Shown piece by piece: positions 50,671-59,911 of a stretch of 64,000 nt of DNA (position 1 is its first letter; each line of letters opens with the position of its first letter). The stretch comes from Glaciimonas soli (GTDB lineage Bacteria > Pseudomonadota > Gammaproteobacteria > Burkholderiales > Burkholderiaceae_D), in NCBI RefSeq assembly GCF_009497155.1, contig NZ_WINI01000007.1, positions 627,137 through 691,136 of the forward strand, in the 5' to 3' direction. Position numbers and translations under genes: made by a program. The notes beneath the pieces are model-generated. The model was given only the letters and a program-made list of their open reading frames with translations. It did not search any database and was not told where the DNA came from.

Positions 50671-51885
50671 TTAAGCCGCGACAACATCGCTGGATTTTGC
50701 CGGTTTATCGACATCGGGATCAGGTCTGTCCTCATGCTTAGGTGCTGGCCACAAGCCGGATGGACGCATCAGCATAATCACTACCATCGCCAAACCGTAC
50801 AGCAATTGACGCAATACTTCGGCGTCGACAAACACTTTGCCGAATAACGCCATCTGCACCGGCTCCACTGTGTGGCGCAATACTTCCGGTAAAGCGGACA
50901 ACAAGATCGCGCCCAATACCACGCCAGGAATATGACCAATACCACCCAACACTACCATTGCAAGCACGGCAATTGATTCGGTTAAAGAGAACGATTCTGG
51001 CGAAACAAAACCCTGGAACGACGCAAACATCGCACCAGCAACACCAGCGAACGAAGCACCCATCGCGAACGCCAGCAGTTTGACGTTACGTGTATTGATA
51101 CCCATCGCTTTAGCGGCAATTTCATCTTCCCGGATGGCGACCCAGGCACGACCCAAGCGTGAATGCTGCAAACGTGCGGTAATAAAAATAATCGCGATGC
51201 ACAGGACTAAGAACAAGAAGTAATAGGCATTCACCGAAGGCATTCCCCAATTACCGAGATAGACGGTTGCATTGGAGCCGCGTTCACCAGCGAGAGAAAC
51301 ACCGAAAATACGAATCGGGTCGATCAAGTTAATCCCTTGAGGGCCATTGGTGATATTGACTGGTGCGTTCAGGTTGTTCATGAAAATCCGGATGATTTCA
51401 CCAAAACCCAAGGTCACAATTGCCAGATAATCGCCACGCAACTTCAACGTTGGCGCACCCAGAATGACACCAAACAAGGCTGCCAGACCCGCTCCCAATG
51501 GGACGATGAACCATATCGATAAGTGAATCCCATTCTGAACAATTTCCGGGCCGTAAACTCTGACCAAAAAATCACCTACAACAGGATAAGTATTGACGAA
51601 AGATTCCAATACCGAAGCAAACTGTGGCGACGCCAACAAACCTGTCATATAGGCGCCAATCGCATAAAACGCGATGTAACCCAAATCCAACAAACCTGCA
51701 AAACCCACCACAATATTCAAACCTAGCGCCAGCATGATATAGAGCAGCGCGAAGTCCATGATACGCACCCAGGAATTGCCGAAATTCTGGGCAATAAATG
51801 GGAACGCAATGAATAACACCATCAAGATGGCCAAACTACTGTACGTTTTGCCGGGATTCTTTTTTGCATCAAAATAACTAGACAT
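50671..51885 (-). CDS. livM: Branched-chain amino acid ABC transporter permease LivM
   Basis: A 404-residue inner-membrane permease with about ten hydrophobic segments. The family pattern GLNIVVGFAGLLDLGYIAFYAIGAY is at about residues 55-80, and the coupling loop to the ATPase lies around AWVAIREDEIAAKAMGINTRNVKLLAFAMGA. The C-terminal tail is hydrophilic (APKHEDRPDPDVDKPAKSSDVV). It lies 42 bases after livH. Confidence 0.92.
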   Translation of the reverse strand: MSSYFDAKKNPGKTYSSLAILMVLFIAFPFIAQNFGNSWVRIMDFALLYIMLALGLNIVVGFAGLLDLGYIAFYAIGAYMTGLLASPQFASVLESFVNTYPVVGDFLVRVYGPEIVQNGIHLSIWFIVPLGAGLAALFGVILGAPTLKLRGDYLAIVTLGFGEIIRIFMNNLNAPVNITNGPQGINLIDPIRIFGVSLAGERGSNATVYLGNWGMPSVNAYYFLFLVLCIAIIFITARLQHSRLGRAWVAIREDEIAAKAMGINTRNVKLLAFAMGASFAGVAGAMFASFQGFVSPESFSLTESIAVLAMVVLGGIGHIPGVVLGAILLSALPEVLRHTVEPVQMALFGKVFVDAEVLRQLLYGLAMVVIMLMRPSGLWPAPKHEDRPDPDVDKPAKSSDVVAA

Positions 51886-51926
51886 ATATTCTCCTCAGTT
51901 TCTCTTCATCTGCTTATTTGTCAGCA

Positions 51927-52883
51927 TTAAGCCCGATCGGCCACACGCTCACCCATGATGCCGGATGGTCGCAAGGTCAACACAATGATCAACACGATAA
52001 AAGCGAAAATGTCTTGATAATTACTACCGAGGAAATTGCCGGTGAGATCACCGATATAACCCGCTCCCAGACTTTCGATCAAGCCAAGCAAAATACCGCC
52101 TAGCATCGCACCATAAATATTACCGATACCGCCTAGCACCGCCGCAGAGAAGGCTTTCAACCCGGGCACAAAACCCATTGCAAATTGAGCGGAAGAGTAA
52201 TTCGCCCCCCACATTACGCCAGCGACGGCAGCCAAAGCAGCGCCAATGGCAAAGGTCATCACAATCACTTTATTGGAATCAACCCCCATCAAACCAGCCA
52301 CACGCGGGTTTTCCGCAGTTGCACGCATCGCACGCCCCATCTTGGTGCGTTCAACCAGCCACACCAGTGCTGCCATCGCCATTGTTGCCAAAGCCAGCAA
52401 CATGATCTGTGTAGGTGAAATCAAAGCGCCCATGATATGCACCGGATCCGATGGCATAACTTGCGGCACCGGTAATGGGCTACGCCCCCAAATGATCATG
52501 GCAAAGGTTTGCAGCAAAATGGAAACGCCAATCGCCGTAATCAGCGGCGCCAGACGCGGCGCATTACGCAGCGGCCGATAAGCAACCCGTTCAATAATCA
52601 AACTGACGATGACGCACACTGGAATGGCACCACCAATAGCAATCATCAACTGGACGATGCCAGGCAGATCTGGAGCCACCTTCTGCACGAAGTTGAGGAT
52701 AGTTAAACCCACCATCGCACCTATCATCAGAATGTCGCCATGGGCAAAGTTAATCAGATTCAAAACGCCATACACCATGGTGTAACCCAGCGCGATCAAG
52801 GCGTACATGCTTCCCAGCACTAAGCCATTAATGATTTGTTGGATAAACGTATCCATAATTTCCTTCTTCTTAATGTGAATCAA
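51927..52883 (-). CDS. livH: Branched-chain amino acid ABC transporter permease LivH
   Basis: A 318-residue permease with about eight hydrophobic segments. Typical motifs are INGLVLGSMYALIALGYTMVYGVLNLINFAHGDILMIGAM and the ATPase-coupling loop MRATAENPRVAGLMGVDSNKVI. It may start at MDTFIQQIINGL (52856), which has AAGAAGGA upstream, rather than at 52883. First gene of the importer operon. No substrate-binding protein gene is found upstream or downstream in the window. Confidence 0.92.
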   Translation of the reverse strand: MIHIKKKEIMDTFIQQIINGLVLGSMYALIALGYTMVYGVLNLINFAHGDILMIGAMVGLTILNFVQKVAPDLPGIVQLMIAIGGAIPVCVIVSLIIERVAYRPLRNAPRLAPLITAIGVSILLQTFAMIIWGRSPLPVPQVMPSDPVHIMGALISPTQIMLLALATMAMAALVWLVERTKMGRAMRATAENPRVAGLMGVDSNKVIVMTFAIGAALAAVAGVMWGANYSSAQFAMGFVPGLKAFSAAVLGGIGNIYGAMLGGILLGLIESLGAGYIGDLTGNFLGSNYQDIFAFIVLIIVLTLRPSGIMGERVADRA

Positions 52884-53024
52884 GCCGAACTGAACATTCG
52901 ACGATGATATAACCCAATCAGTACCACAGTATTACAGAGCAAAAATCGTTCCCTCTATACCTTACATGCATAGATTAGCTTGAGCAAAATCGCAAATAAA
53001 ATTTCTATTGCTCCTCACTTAAGC

Positions 53025-53062
53025 AAAAAAGGGCATCCAGAAATGCTCCTGGTATGCCCTTG
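53025..53062 (-). terminator. Terminator downstream of the ispH-linked small ORFs
   Basis: GGGCAT with CCAG pairs with CTGG and ATGCCC (one bulged base), and six T residues follow on the minus strand. It ends the transcript coming from ispH before livH. Confidence 0.75.
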
Positions 53063-53076
53063 GACTTCATATCTGC

Positions 53077-53169
53077 TTATCTAATCTGCACAATCTGGGA
53101 GTCGAGCGACATCATCGCTATGAACATAGGCTGAGGTTGCAACGGGATACATATAACTGGCGTACGCAT
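53077..53169 (-). CDS. Putative 30-residue small protein
   Basis: The reading frame MRTPVICIPLQPQPMFIAMMSLDSQIVQIR is preceded by the strong ribosome site TAGGAGACAATC-ATG and followed 14 bases later by a terminator stem. It has a hydrophobic, proline-containing character without charged residues in the middle. No family is recognised. The ribosome site and terminator are the main support that it is translated. Confidence 0.5.
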   Translation of the reverse strand: MRTPVICIPLQPQPMFIAMMSLDSQIVQIR

Positions 53170-53178
53170 GATTGTCTC

Positions 53179-53388
53179 CTACGAAGTTTCTAATGGTTTT
53201 AATGGATTTATTATCCACTTTAGTGAGTTAGCATCATTTTTTAGTTGCTTAATTTGCATAACGCAACTCTTTTGATGTTCGCCGTCATCATAACGAGGAT
53301 AAGCAAAAACTATCGACGGAAAACGGTGCTCTAGCCAGAATTTTATTCCGTTCGCTTTCTCCGTTCGCTTAATATGCGCCGAATACAT
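53179..53388 (-). CDS. Hypothetical 69-residue protein
   Basis: A frame encoding MYSAHIKRTEKANGIKFWLEHRFPSIVFAYPRYDDGEHQKSCVMQIKQLKNDANSLKWIINPLKPLETS. It begins 39 bases after the ispH stop and ends nine bases before the 30-residue ORF, on the same strand. The composition is balanced and protein-like, with aromatic residues and no signal peptide. No good ribosome site is seen before its ATG. No family recognised. Confidence 0.4.
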   Translation of the reverse strand: MYSAHIKRTEKANGIKFWLEHRFPSIVFAYPRYDDGEHQKSCVMQIKQLKNDANSLKWIINPLKPLETS

Positions 53389-53427
53389 CTAACGGGCAAC
53401 ATGCCGAGCACTAAAAACCATTATGAA

Positions 53428-54372
53428 TTATGAAAGATGAGGTACGCGCGCCAATCCTTTCGGCATAGGGAAAGTCACATTTTCTTCAACACCCTCTAAT
53501 GGACGCACACTTTTTGCGCCATATTCCTTGAGTTTGTCGATAACTGCCTGGACCAAAACCTCCGGTGCTGAAGCACCAGCAGTGACGCCAATCCGCGGTT
53601 TATCTTGCAACCAGGCTGGATCAATTTCTCCGGCATTGTCGACCATATAAGCATGCGTGCCCATCTTCTCTGCCACTTCGCGCAGGCGATTGGAGTTAGA
53701 GCTGTTCGGACTTCCCACGACAATAACGACGTCGACTTGTGGCGCCATAAACTTGACCGCTTGCTGACGATTGGTCGTTGCATAACAGATATCACCTTTT
53801 TTTGGCTCGGTAATCTGCGGGAATTTTTGCTTCAAGGCTGCAATCACATCAGCAGTATCATCGACCGACAGTGTGGTCTGCGATACGTAGGACAACAATT
53901 CCGGATCCGTCACCTGCAATTTTTCGACATCAGCGACCGTTTCGACCAGATACATACCCAGCTCTGTTTGCCCCATAGTGCCCTCGACTTCAGGATGACC
54001 TTCATGTCCTATCATGATAATTTCGCGTCCTTCGCGACGCATCTTGGCGACTTCCATGTGCACTTTGGTTACCAATGGGCAAGTTGCATCAAACACCTTC
54101 AGACCGCGCATTTCAGCTTCAGCCTGTACCGCCTTTGATACGCCATGCGCCGAGAAAATGACCGTATTCCCTGCTGGAACATCTGCCAGCTCTTCAATAA
54201 AAACCGCACCTTTTTCACGCAAGTCCGCAACAACATAAGCGTTGTGCACAATCTCATGACGTACATAAATCGGCGCACCAAACTCTTGTAACGCTCGCTC
54301 AACAATTTCAATTGCCCGGTCAACACCTGCACAAAAGCCGCGTGGTTGCGCTAATAAAATTTCTTTATCCAT
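53428..54372 (-). CDS. ispH: 4-hydroxy-3-methylbut-2-enyl diphosphate reductase
   Basis: The last enzyme of the MEP isoprenoid pathway, making IPP and DMAPP. A 314-residue iron-sulphur protein. The three cluster cysteines are in [12 protein letters not shown] (Cys13), [12 protein letters not shown] (about Cys97) and [12 protein letters not shown] (about Cys198). The substrate-binding [18 protein letters not shown] and [10 protein letters not shown] stretches are intact. It follows fkpB on the same strand; this fkpB-ispH linkage is common in proteobacteria. Confidence 0.96.
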   Translation of the reverse strand: MDKEILLAQPRGFCAGVDRAIEIVERALQEFGAPIYVRHEIVHNAYVVADLREKGAVFIEELADVPAGNTVIFSAHGVSKAVQAEAEMRGLKVFDATCPLVTKVHMEVAKMRREGREIIMIGHEGHPEVEGTMGQTELGMYLVETVADVEKLQVTDPELLSYVSQTTLSVDDTADVIAALKQKFPQITEPKKGDICYATTNRQQAVKFMAPQVDVVIVVGSPNSSNSNRLREVAEKMGTHAYMVDNAGEIDPAWLQDKPRIGVTAGASAPEVLVQAVIDKLKEYGAKSVRPLEGVEENVTFPMPKGLARVPHLS

Positions 54373-54430
54373 GATGATATTCCGCTGTTTATATAAGTGG
54401 TGCCAAATAATCGATTAGAAAAATACCACC

Positions 54431-54456
54431 ATCATCCTCACGAACGCACGGATGAC
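54431..54456. repeat. Degenerate copy of the CCCGC-type repeat
   Basis: CATCATCCTCACGAACGC followed by ACGGATGACG resembles the 605-630 repeat with several changes. It lies between fkpB and ispH. Confidence 0.35.
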
Positions 54457-54529
54457 GAGGTCGTGCGCCAAAGATAGTTTGACCTTACTTAATCAAAAAC
54501 TTAAATCGCTCGTTAAGAGTCAAAATAAC

Positions 54530-54985
54530 TTACAAAATTCCGATAATCTTTACTTCGAACTGCACCTGCTGACCTGCCAGCGGATGATTAAAGTCGAACA
54601 ATGCGCCTTGCTCGTCAATTTCGCGTACTACCCCCGCAAATTGACCGCCACCAGGTGCGGCGAACTCCACCAGATCACCAACGCGGTACTCCTCGCCCAA
54701 CTGCGAATTTTGTCTCAATGTAGTACGAGAAACGCGTTGCAGCAGCTCAGGATTACGTGGGCCAAAAGCTTGCTCTGGCGGCAGTTCAAATGTGGTGTGA
54801 GTACCTTCTGGCAAACCGAGTAGACAAGCCTCTAAGAAAGGTGCCAGTTGCCCCATACCAAATTGCAACGTTGCAGGCGACTCTTTAAAGGTACTGATGA
54901 TGTCATCACCGGCTTGTGAGGCTAAACGGTAATGCAAAGTCAAATAGGATGCTTCGGTAACGACGGGAACAGTTGAATTAGACAT
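54530..54985 (-). CDS. fkpB: FKBP-type peptidyl-prolyl cis-trans isomerase, SlpA/FkpB type
   Basis: A 151-residue cytoplasmic prolyl isomerase and chaperone. The frame is open to 55036, but the start at 54985 (MSNSTVPVVTEASYLTLHYRLAS) is standard. The FKBP core is split by the IF chaperone insert (LPEGTHTTFELPPEQAFGPRNPELLQRVSRTTLR), as in SlpA. The end, LFDFNHPLAGQQVQFEVKI, contains the conserved NHPLAG. It lies upstream of ispH in the same direction and diverges from radC. Confidence 0.93.
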   Translation of the reverse strand: MSNSTVPVVTEASYLTLHYRLASQAGDDIISTFKESPATLQFGMGQLAPFLEACLLGLPEGTHTTFELPPEQAFGPRNPELLQRVSRTTLRQNSQLGEEYRVGDLVEFAAPGGGQFAGVVREIDEQGALFDFNHPLAGQQVQFEVKIIGIL

Positions 54986-55126
54986 GGAAAAATAAAAAAG
55001 ATCAGCTAAATGCCGGAACCCATCATTGTAAGCCACCTTCTACCCTAAGGCTGTCATAGCTGCATTTAAGGCCGGTGATTTACATTGATTTCGTCGCCTA
55101 AATAACAAATAAACAAGAAAGAAAGC

Positions 55127-55801
55127 ATGGCAATTACTGATTGGCCCGTCGAGCAACGTCCTCGTGAACGCCTGATACGCTTGGGCCCAGAAGCCCTTTC
55201 TGACGCCGAATTGCTAGCTGTTTTTTTACGTGTCGGCGTTGCCGGGAAAAGCGCGGTCGATCTCGCGCGTGACATGACCGATCATTTTGGCTCTCTCAAT
55301 CGCTTGTTCAGTGCATCACTAAACGATTTTTCAGCCATTAATGGCTTGGGACTGGCCAAATTTGCGCAATTGCAGGCAGTCTTGGAATTGACTCGGCGCG
55401 CCTTGGCGGAAAAGCTACGTATAGGCGATCACCTGAACTCCCCCCAGATAGTCACGCAATATTTGCAATTACTATTGGGAAATAAATCTTACGAATCTTT
55501 TACCGTACTATTTTTAGATGTCAAAAATCACGTGATTTCAACCAGTGAATTATTTCGTGGGACTTTGGCGCATACCAGCGTCTATCCGCGTGAGATAGTC
55601 AAATCGGCACTATCGCACAATGCTGCCAGTGTTATTTTGGCGCATAATCACCCTACCGGCATAGCCAAACCCAGCGCTGCGGACCATCATTTAACCAGCA
55701 TGCTTAAACAGAGCTTATCTATGGTCGATGTGCGCGTGTTGGATCATTTTATTGTTGCTGGCAACACTGTGTACTCCTTCTCTGAACATGGCGATTTGTG
55801 A
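55127..55801 (+). CDS. radC: RadC family JAB/MPN domain protein
   Basis: A 224-residue protein. A helix-hairpin-helix-like N-terminus (SDAELLAVFLRVGVAGKSAVDLARDM) is followed by a JAB1/MPN metalloprotease-like domain with the metal motif HNHPTGIAKPSAADHHLT at about residues 174-191. The original link to DNA repair has been questioned; the molecular function is uncertain. It lies directly upstream of rpmB and rpmG, as in many relatives, but rpmB has its own promoter. Confidence 0.93.
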   Translation: MAITDWPVEQRPRERLIRLGPEALSDAELLAVFLRVGVAGKSAVDLARDMTDHFGSLNRLFSASLNDFSAINGLGLAKFAQLQAVLELTRRALAEKLRIGDHLNSPQIVTQYLQLLLGNKSYESFTVLFLDVKNHVISTSELFRGTLAHTSVYPREIVKSALSHNAASVILAHNHPTGIAKPSAADHHLTSMLKQSLSMVDVRVLDHFIVAGNTVYSFSEHGDL

Positions 55802-55870
55802 AGCAGCGATGTAAATCTTAAATTGTTAAATTTAAAAATCCAACAAGACACAATTGTTTTTCACAAGTCA

Positions 55871-55899
55871 TTGAATATTCTCAGTTTTTTATATATACT
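55871..55899 (+). promoter_or_regulatory. Promoter of rpmB-rpmG
   Basis: TTGAAT (55871-55876), a 17-base spacer and TATACT (55894-55899), 42 bases before the rpmB start. The region is AT-rich, as expected for a strongly expressed ribosomal operon. Confidence 0.65.
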
Positions 55900-55940
55900 C
55901 ACGTTTTTTCCAATTTCGGAAATCTATTCAGGAGTAAAAC

Positions 55941-56177
55941 ATGGCACGTGTCTGTCAAGTCACCGGGAAAGGGCCGATGGTCGGCAACAATGTTTCCCAT
56001 GCAAACAACAAGACAAAACGTCGCTTTTTGCCTAATCTGCAAAATCGTCGCATTTTTGTTGAGTCAGAAAACCGCTGGGTCTCCCTGCGCCTTTCCAACG
56101 CTGGTTTGCGCGTTATCGATAAAGTAGGCATTGATGCCGTACTAGTCGACATGCGTGCTCGCGGCGAAAAAGTCTAA
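55941..56177 (+). CDS. rpmB: 50S ribosomal protein L28
   Basis: A 78-residue ribosomal protein beginning [34 protein letters not shown], the standard L28 sequence of beta- and gammaproteobacteria. AGGAG precedes the start. It lacks the extra zinc cysteine pairs found in some lineages. It is followed 17 bases later by rpmG in the same operon. Confidence 0.97.
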   Translation: MARVCQVTGKGPMVGNNVSHANNKTKRRFLPNLQNRRIFVESENRWVSLRLSNAGLRVIDKVGIDAVLVDMRARGEKV

Positions 56178-56194
56178 ATTAAGAGGAGCCCATC

Positions 56195-56362
56195 ATGGCA
56201 AAATCAGGCCGCGACAAAATTAAGTTGGAATCGACTGCTGGTACAGGTCATTTCTACACAACAACTAAAAACAAGCGTACAACTCCGGAAAAAATGTCGA
56301 TCATGAAATTCGACCCGAAAGTTCGTAAGCATGTTGAGTACAAAGAAACCAAGATCAAGTAA
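56195..56362 (+). CDS. rpmG: 50S ribosomal protein L33
   Basis: A 55-residue ribosomal protein, [55 protein letters not shown]. This is the non-zinc (C-) type: the usual CxxC pairs are absent. AGGAGCCCATC precedes the ATG. A strong terminator follows 14 bases after the stop. Confidence 0.97.
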   Translation: MAKSGRDKIKLESTAGTGHFYTTTKNKRTTPEKMSIMKFDPKVRKHVEYKETKIK

Positions 56363-56375
56363 TTGATCGTTTCTC

Positions 56376-56416
56376 AAAAAAGCCCCTACAAGAGAGCATC
56401 TTATAGGGGCTTTTTT
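56376..56416. terminator. Terminator downstream of rpmG
   Basis: AAAAAAGCCCCTA and TAGGGGCTTTTTT form the outer stem, with T-tracts on both strands. It also faces the decayed DUF4019 gene on the minus strand. Confidence 0.88.
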
Positions 56417-56474
56417 ATTACTATTTTTTTTCACCCAGCGTCGCTAGGGCTGCCAATAATTCTCCCGCATACTG

Positions 56475-56935
56475 TTACTTCGCTATCTGCGTTACTAGCT
56501 GCGTCTTGCGGATAATATAACCGACTGGTGCCCAACCTTTACCATTTTGAACCAATGATACGGCTTCAGCAGTATCCGCATTAGCAAAACGCGAAAAAAA
56601 ATAACGTTGAGATATTCACCTTGCGGCAAATTGGCCGGTTGCCCCATTCGTATTATCTGCACCCAACCGCGACTAGTTAATTTACCTAATTCGGCATGCA
56701 AACTATTGAGATATTTTGCCCAGTCATCTTTGGAAATATTCTTTTGCATGATTACATTGCTTTCGCCACACATGTGACCCGCCTAATTAGCATCGGCCTG
56801 AACTGCCCAATCCGTTGCAGTTTTTACAGCAGCATCCAACGATGCCACCTAGGCAAAAACGGAAGCGCTGCACATTGATATACCGATCGCCAAAACATTC
56901 GCACATCCTAATCGTTTAAACGAAGTAGCTTGCAT
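56475..56935 (-). pseudogene. Decayed DUF4019-type secreted protein gene
   Basis: The frame starts at ATG 56935 after a GAGGGGA ribosome site and has a signal peptide (MQATSFKRLGCANVLAIGISMCSASVFA). It then meets two in-frame TAG stops, one right after the signal and one after WAVQADAN. The middle (WAKYLNSLHAELGKLTSRGWVQIIRMG...GEYLNVIFF) breaks at a run of eight T residues. One extra T would restore SRFANADTAEAVSLVQNGKGWAPVGYIIR to the stop at 56475. Several separate lesions indicate a true pseudogene. The family match is by pattern only. Confidence 0.75.
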
Positions 56936-57123
56936 CACGTTCCCCTCTCAAAATAATGAATAGTGTCAATTGAGAATCGATCCCACGCCCTTAACCAAGA
57001 AAAGTATTTGGCCAACAAAGTATTTATTGCAGATTACCGCCAAAGTATAAGGTTGATTTTAAATTGTTAAAAATTTCGCTACACCTGCAATGATGGAAGA
57101 ATGATGCGCACAAGCAAATTTGC

Positions 57124-57156
57124 AAAAAAAATGCCCCTGAATCAGGGGCATTTTTT
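57124..57156 (-). terminator. Terminator downstream of the desaturase gene
   Basis: AAAAAAATGCCCCTGA and TCAGGGGCATTTTTT form a perfect hairpin with T-tracts on both strands, 39 bases after the desaturase stop. Confidence 0.85.
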
Positions 57157-57194
57157 ATTCTATTGCATGCACTACAGTCATAACTTTCGACACA

Positions 57195-58403
57195 TCAAGA
57201 ATAACTACGCAAACGCAGAGAAAATTCTTGCAAAGCCTTAATTTTAGACGCTTCTGCACGTGCACACCAATCTTGCAACTGATGAAGCAATTGATCGCGC
57301 GTAAAATGCGAGCGCTCCCAAATTGCACCTAGCTCAACGCGCATCTCATGCATAGTCTGCAGTGCCTTGCTGTGTGTGAACAATTCAGTTAATTGTTGCT
57401 GTTGAGGCGCCTCCAACTTTGCTGGCTCACGTTGCAGCAATTTTTTAGCTGACTTCAAAAAGCCATCGCCCAACTTGGCTTGATTCGACAAATGCTCGCG
57501 CTCATCGTGCCAAGTGCTCTTCAATGATTTAGCGTACTTCGCCATCACATCGTAACGATTCACAATAACCGATTGCAAAGTATCTAAGTCTGGAACCAAT
57601 TTTGCGCTGTTGAATTTTGGTGCTGGTGCCACTTTCTTAACTTTAGCCAGACCAAATGTTTCAAGTATGCGGATATACATCCAGCCAATATCAAATTCAT
57701 ACCACTTCGACGACAATTTAGCCGAAGTGCCAAACGTATGATGGTTGTTGTGCAACTCTTCGCCACCGATAAGGATACCGAATGGGATGATATTCGTCGC
57801 CGCATCATTGCAATCGTAATTGCGATAGCCCCAATAGTGACCGATACCGTTAATGATGCCGGCTGCTGTAATCGGGATCCATACCATCTGAATTGCCCAG
57901 ACACTCAAGCCAATAACCCCAAACAAAGCGAGATCAATGAACAACATCAACACGATACCAAGCCCACTGTGCTTGGTATACAGATTCCGCTCAATCCAAT
58001 CGTCTGGCGTACCGTGGCCATATTTTTCCATGGTTTCTGGAACCTTGGATTCGACGCGGTATAACTCGGCGCCTTCCAGCAATACTTTTTTGATGCCGCG
58101 TGTCACCGGGCTATGTGGATCTTCTTCAGTTTCACATTTAGCGTGGTGTTTGCGGTGGATCGCTGCCCACTCTTTGGTTACCATACCCGTTGTCAGCCAC
58201 AACCAAAAACGGAAGAAATGACTAGGGATGGCATGCAAATCCAGTGCACGGTGCGCCTGGCAGCGATGCAAATAGATCGTCACGCCAGCGATGGTGATAT
58301 GTGTAAACACCAGCGTTGCGATAACCACTCCCCAGGCGCTTGCACCCGTGAGGCCGTTAGACAGAAAGTGTAAAATTGAATCTAGCACTAAGTATTCCTC
58401 CAA
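57195..58403 (-). CDS. Acyl-CoA (delta-9 type) fatty acid desaturase
   Basis: A 402-residue membrane di-iron desaturase that introduces double bases into acyl chains and alters membrane fluidity. The three histidine boxes are present: HRCQAH at about residue 47, HRKHHAK at about 84 and HNNHHTFG at about 218. About four transmembrane segments lie in the first 210 residues. The last 130 residues form a charged helical extension (LQREPAKLEAPQQQQLTELFTH) beyond the catalytic core, seen in related betaproteobacteria. A start at an internal ATG is less likely. GGAGGAA precedes the chosen start. Monocistronic. Confidence 0.9.
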   Translation of the reverse strand: MEEYLVLDSILHFLSNGLTGASAWGVVIATLVFTHITIAGVTIYLHRCQAHRALDLHAIPSHFFRFWLWLTTGMVTKEWAAIHRKHHAKCETEEDPHSPVTRGIKKVLLEGAELYRVESKVPETMEKYGHGTPDDWIERNLYTKHSGLGIVLMLFIDLALFGVIGLSVWAIQMVWIPITAAGIINGIGHYWGYRNYDCNDAATNIIPFGILIGGEELHNNHHTFGTSAKLSSKWYEFDIGWMYIRILETFGLAKVKKVAPAPKFNSAKLVPDLDTLQSVIVNRYDVMAKYAKSLKSTWHDEREHLSNQAKLGDGFLKSAKKLLQREPAKLEAPQQQQLTELFTHSKALQTMHEMRVELGAIWERSHFTRDQLLHQLQDWCARAEASKIKALQEFSLRLRSYS

Positions 58404-58546
58404 AATAATAAGATCGCAGCAGCTATTACGCTATTGCTATAACTGTACGACAATGTAAATTCGGAGCAAGTGCATTAGAAGTTCACAGCAAGTTCGCAGG
58501 TAGTTACGAACAACTTAACCGAAATTAGCCGACTATTATACTACTT

Positions 58547-59911
58547 TTATGGGGTTCTTTTGGGATTTGGCAAGGTCTGGTCATCATCTATTTTTGCAAC
58601 CTGTTGTGAATCCGCTCCAACCGCATCTTCTGCCACCATCCGCAAATCACGTCGCGGTTGTGCCACTTTAATATTGTGTTTTTGCAATACGCGCCAAATG
58701 GCCCGGTTTACATCAGACAGCACATTTAAGCGTCCGTTCTCAGGATCGAGTATCCAGAACCCGACCTCTATCTCTAAACCGTCTTGTCCAATTTTCAACA
58801 GCACAGCCTGCGGCATAATGTCATGCGTGACCCGCTCTATCACACTAGTCGCCTGCTCTAGCAAAAACAATATCTTTTCTACATCTTCTTGATAAACAAT
58901 TGTTATATGGGTCGCCAAGCGCAAAATTCGATGATTCAACGAGTAATTCTGCACCGCATTGGTCATAAAGACATCATTTGGCACGATAGACTCAACGCCA
59001 TCCAATCCCTCAAGGATGGTGAAGCGACTATTGATCTGGGTCACTTTGCCGTAGTAGGTGCTGACACCCACCATGTCGCCAATGGCAAGGCTGCGTTCCA
59101 GCAAAATCACGAACCCGGAAACATAGCTGCTGGCGATTTTTTGCAATCCTAGCCCCAATGCTACGCCCAGTGCGCCGCCGAATACCGACAACACGGTCAA
59201 ATCTATTCCTACCAGCGATAAGCTCAACATCAGAGCTACCAGTATCAAAAATGCGCGCCCCATACGTGCCACTACCGTGCGTAGTGATGAGTGCATGGTG
59301 TTCATGCGCATTAAGCGCTGCTCTAATACCGAACCTGCCCATAAGGCGATCAAGAGCGTAAACAATACCGACAACAATGCTTGCGATATATCCAACAACG
59401 ACACCTGATGCTTGCCGATCGGGATGACCGTACCATGTAAGTAGTCAATCACATCCGGCCACAAGCCTGTTATGTAAAGCAATACACCCGCCCAGACCAG
59501 CGCACCAAATAACTTTTCGAATAAAAGCAGAAATGCACTGACTCCGCTGTCTCGAACAAAAATGCGACGCAACGCATAAAACACAAAACGCATTAACCCC
59601 AGAGATGCCATCAATGGAATCGCCAGATGCACCACACTGACAGGAAGCTGCGATTTCACTAAAATTAATTTAGTGACCACTAACAGCACTAATATCAGCA
59701 AAGGGGTTAATACCTGCGAAAAACTACGCAAGCCAATTTGCATTACAGGCTGTGTCACATCCTCAACCACAAAAAAACGACGCACCAAGCGCGCTAACAT
59801 CCAGCCAAGTGCGCTGCATACCAGCACCACTGCAACCTGCAGTAACAAATCCTGCGCACGCAAATTGCGAGCAAAGTTATAAGCAGAATCGGAAAGCAGG
59901 TCTAATATCAT
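58547..59911 (-). CDS. MscS family mechanosensitive ion channel
   Basis: A 454-residue inner-membrane channel. Around six transmembrane segments precede the conserved pore helix and beta domain: GALGVALGLGLQKIASSYVSGFVILLERSLAIGDMV (about residues 245-280), then TILEGLDGVESIVPNDVFMTNAVQNYSL. A C-terminal alpha-beta domain and a hydrophilic tail complete it. The channel would release solutes on hypo-osmotic shock. Its stop is followed by nothing on the same strand for about 140 bases; it overlaps the preceding PLD gene by four bases. Confidence 0.92.
   Translation of the reverse strand: MILDLLSDSAYNFARNLRAQDLLLQVAVVLVCSALGWMLARLVRRFFVVEDVTQPVMQIGLRSFSQVLTPLLILVLLVVTKLILVKSQLPVSVVHLAIPLMASLGLMRFVFYALRRIFVRDSGVSAFLLLFEKLFGALVWAGVLLYITGLWPDVIDYLHGTVIPIGKHQVSLLDISQALLSVLFTLLIALWAGSVLEQRLMRMNTMHSSLRTVVARMGRAFLILVALMLSLSLVGIDLTVLSVFGGALGVALGLGLQKIASSYVSGFVILLERSLAIGDMVGVSTYYGKVTQINSRFTILEGLDGVESIVPNDVFMTNAVQNYSLNHRILRLATHITIVYQEDVEKILFLLEQATSVIERVTHDIMPQAVLLKIGQDGLEIEVGFWILDPENGRLNVLSDVNRAIWRVLQKHNIKVAQPRRDLRMVAEDAVGADSQQVAKIDDDQTLPNPKRTP

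Noticed and set aside
56572-56610. Programmed frameshift at the eight-T run of the DUF4019 gene
   Set aside because: Two further in-frame stops upstream prevent translation of the domain from its own start, so frameshifting would not rescue the protein.
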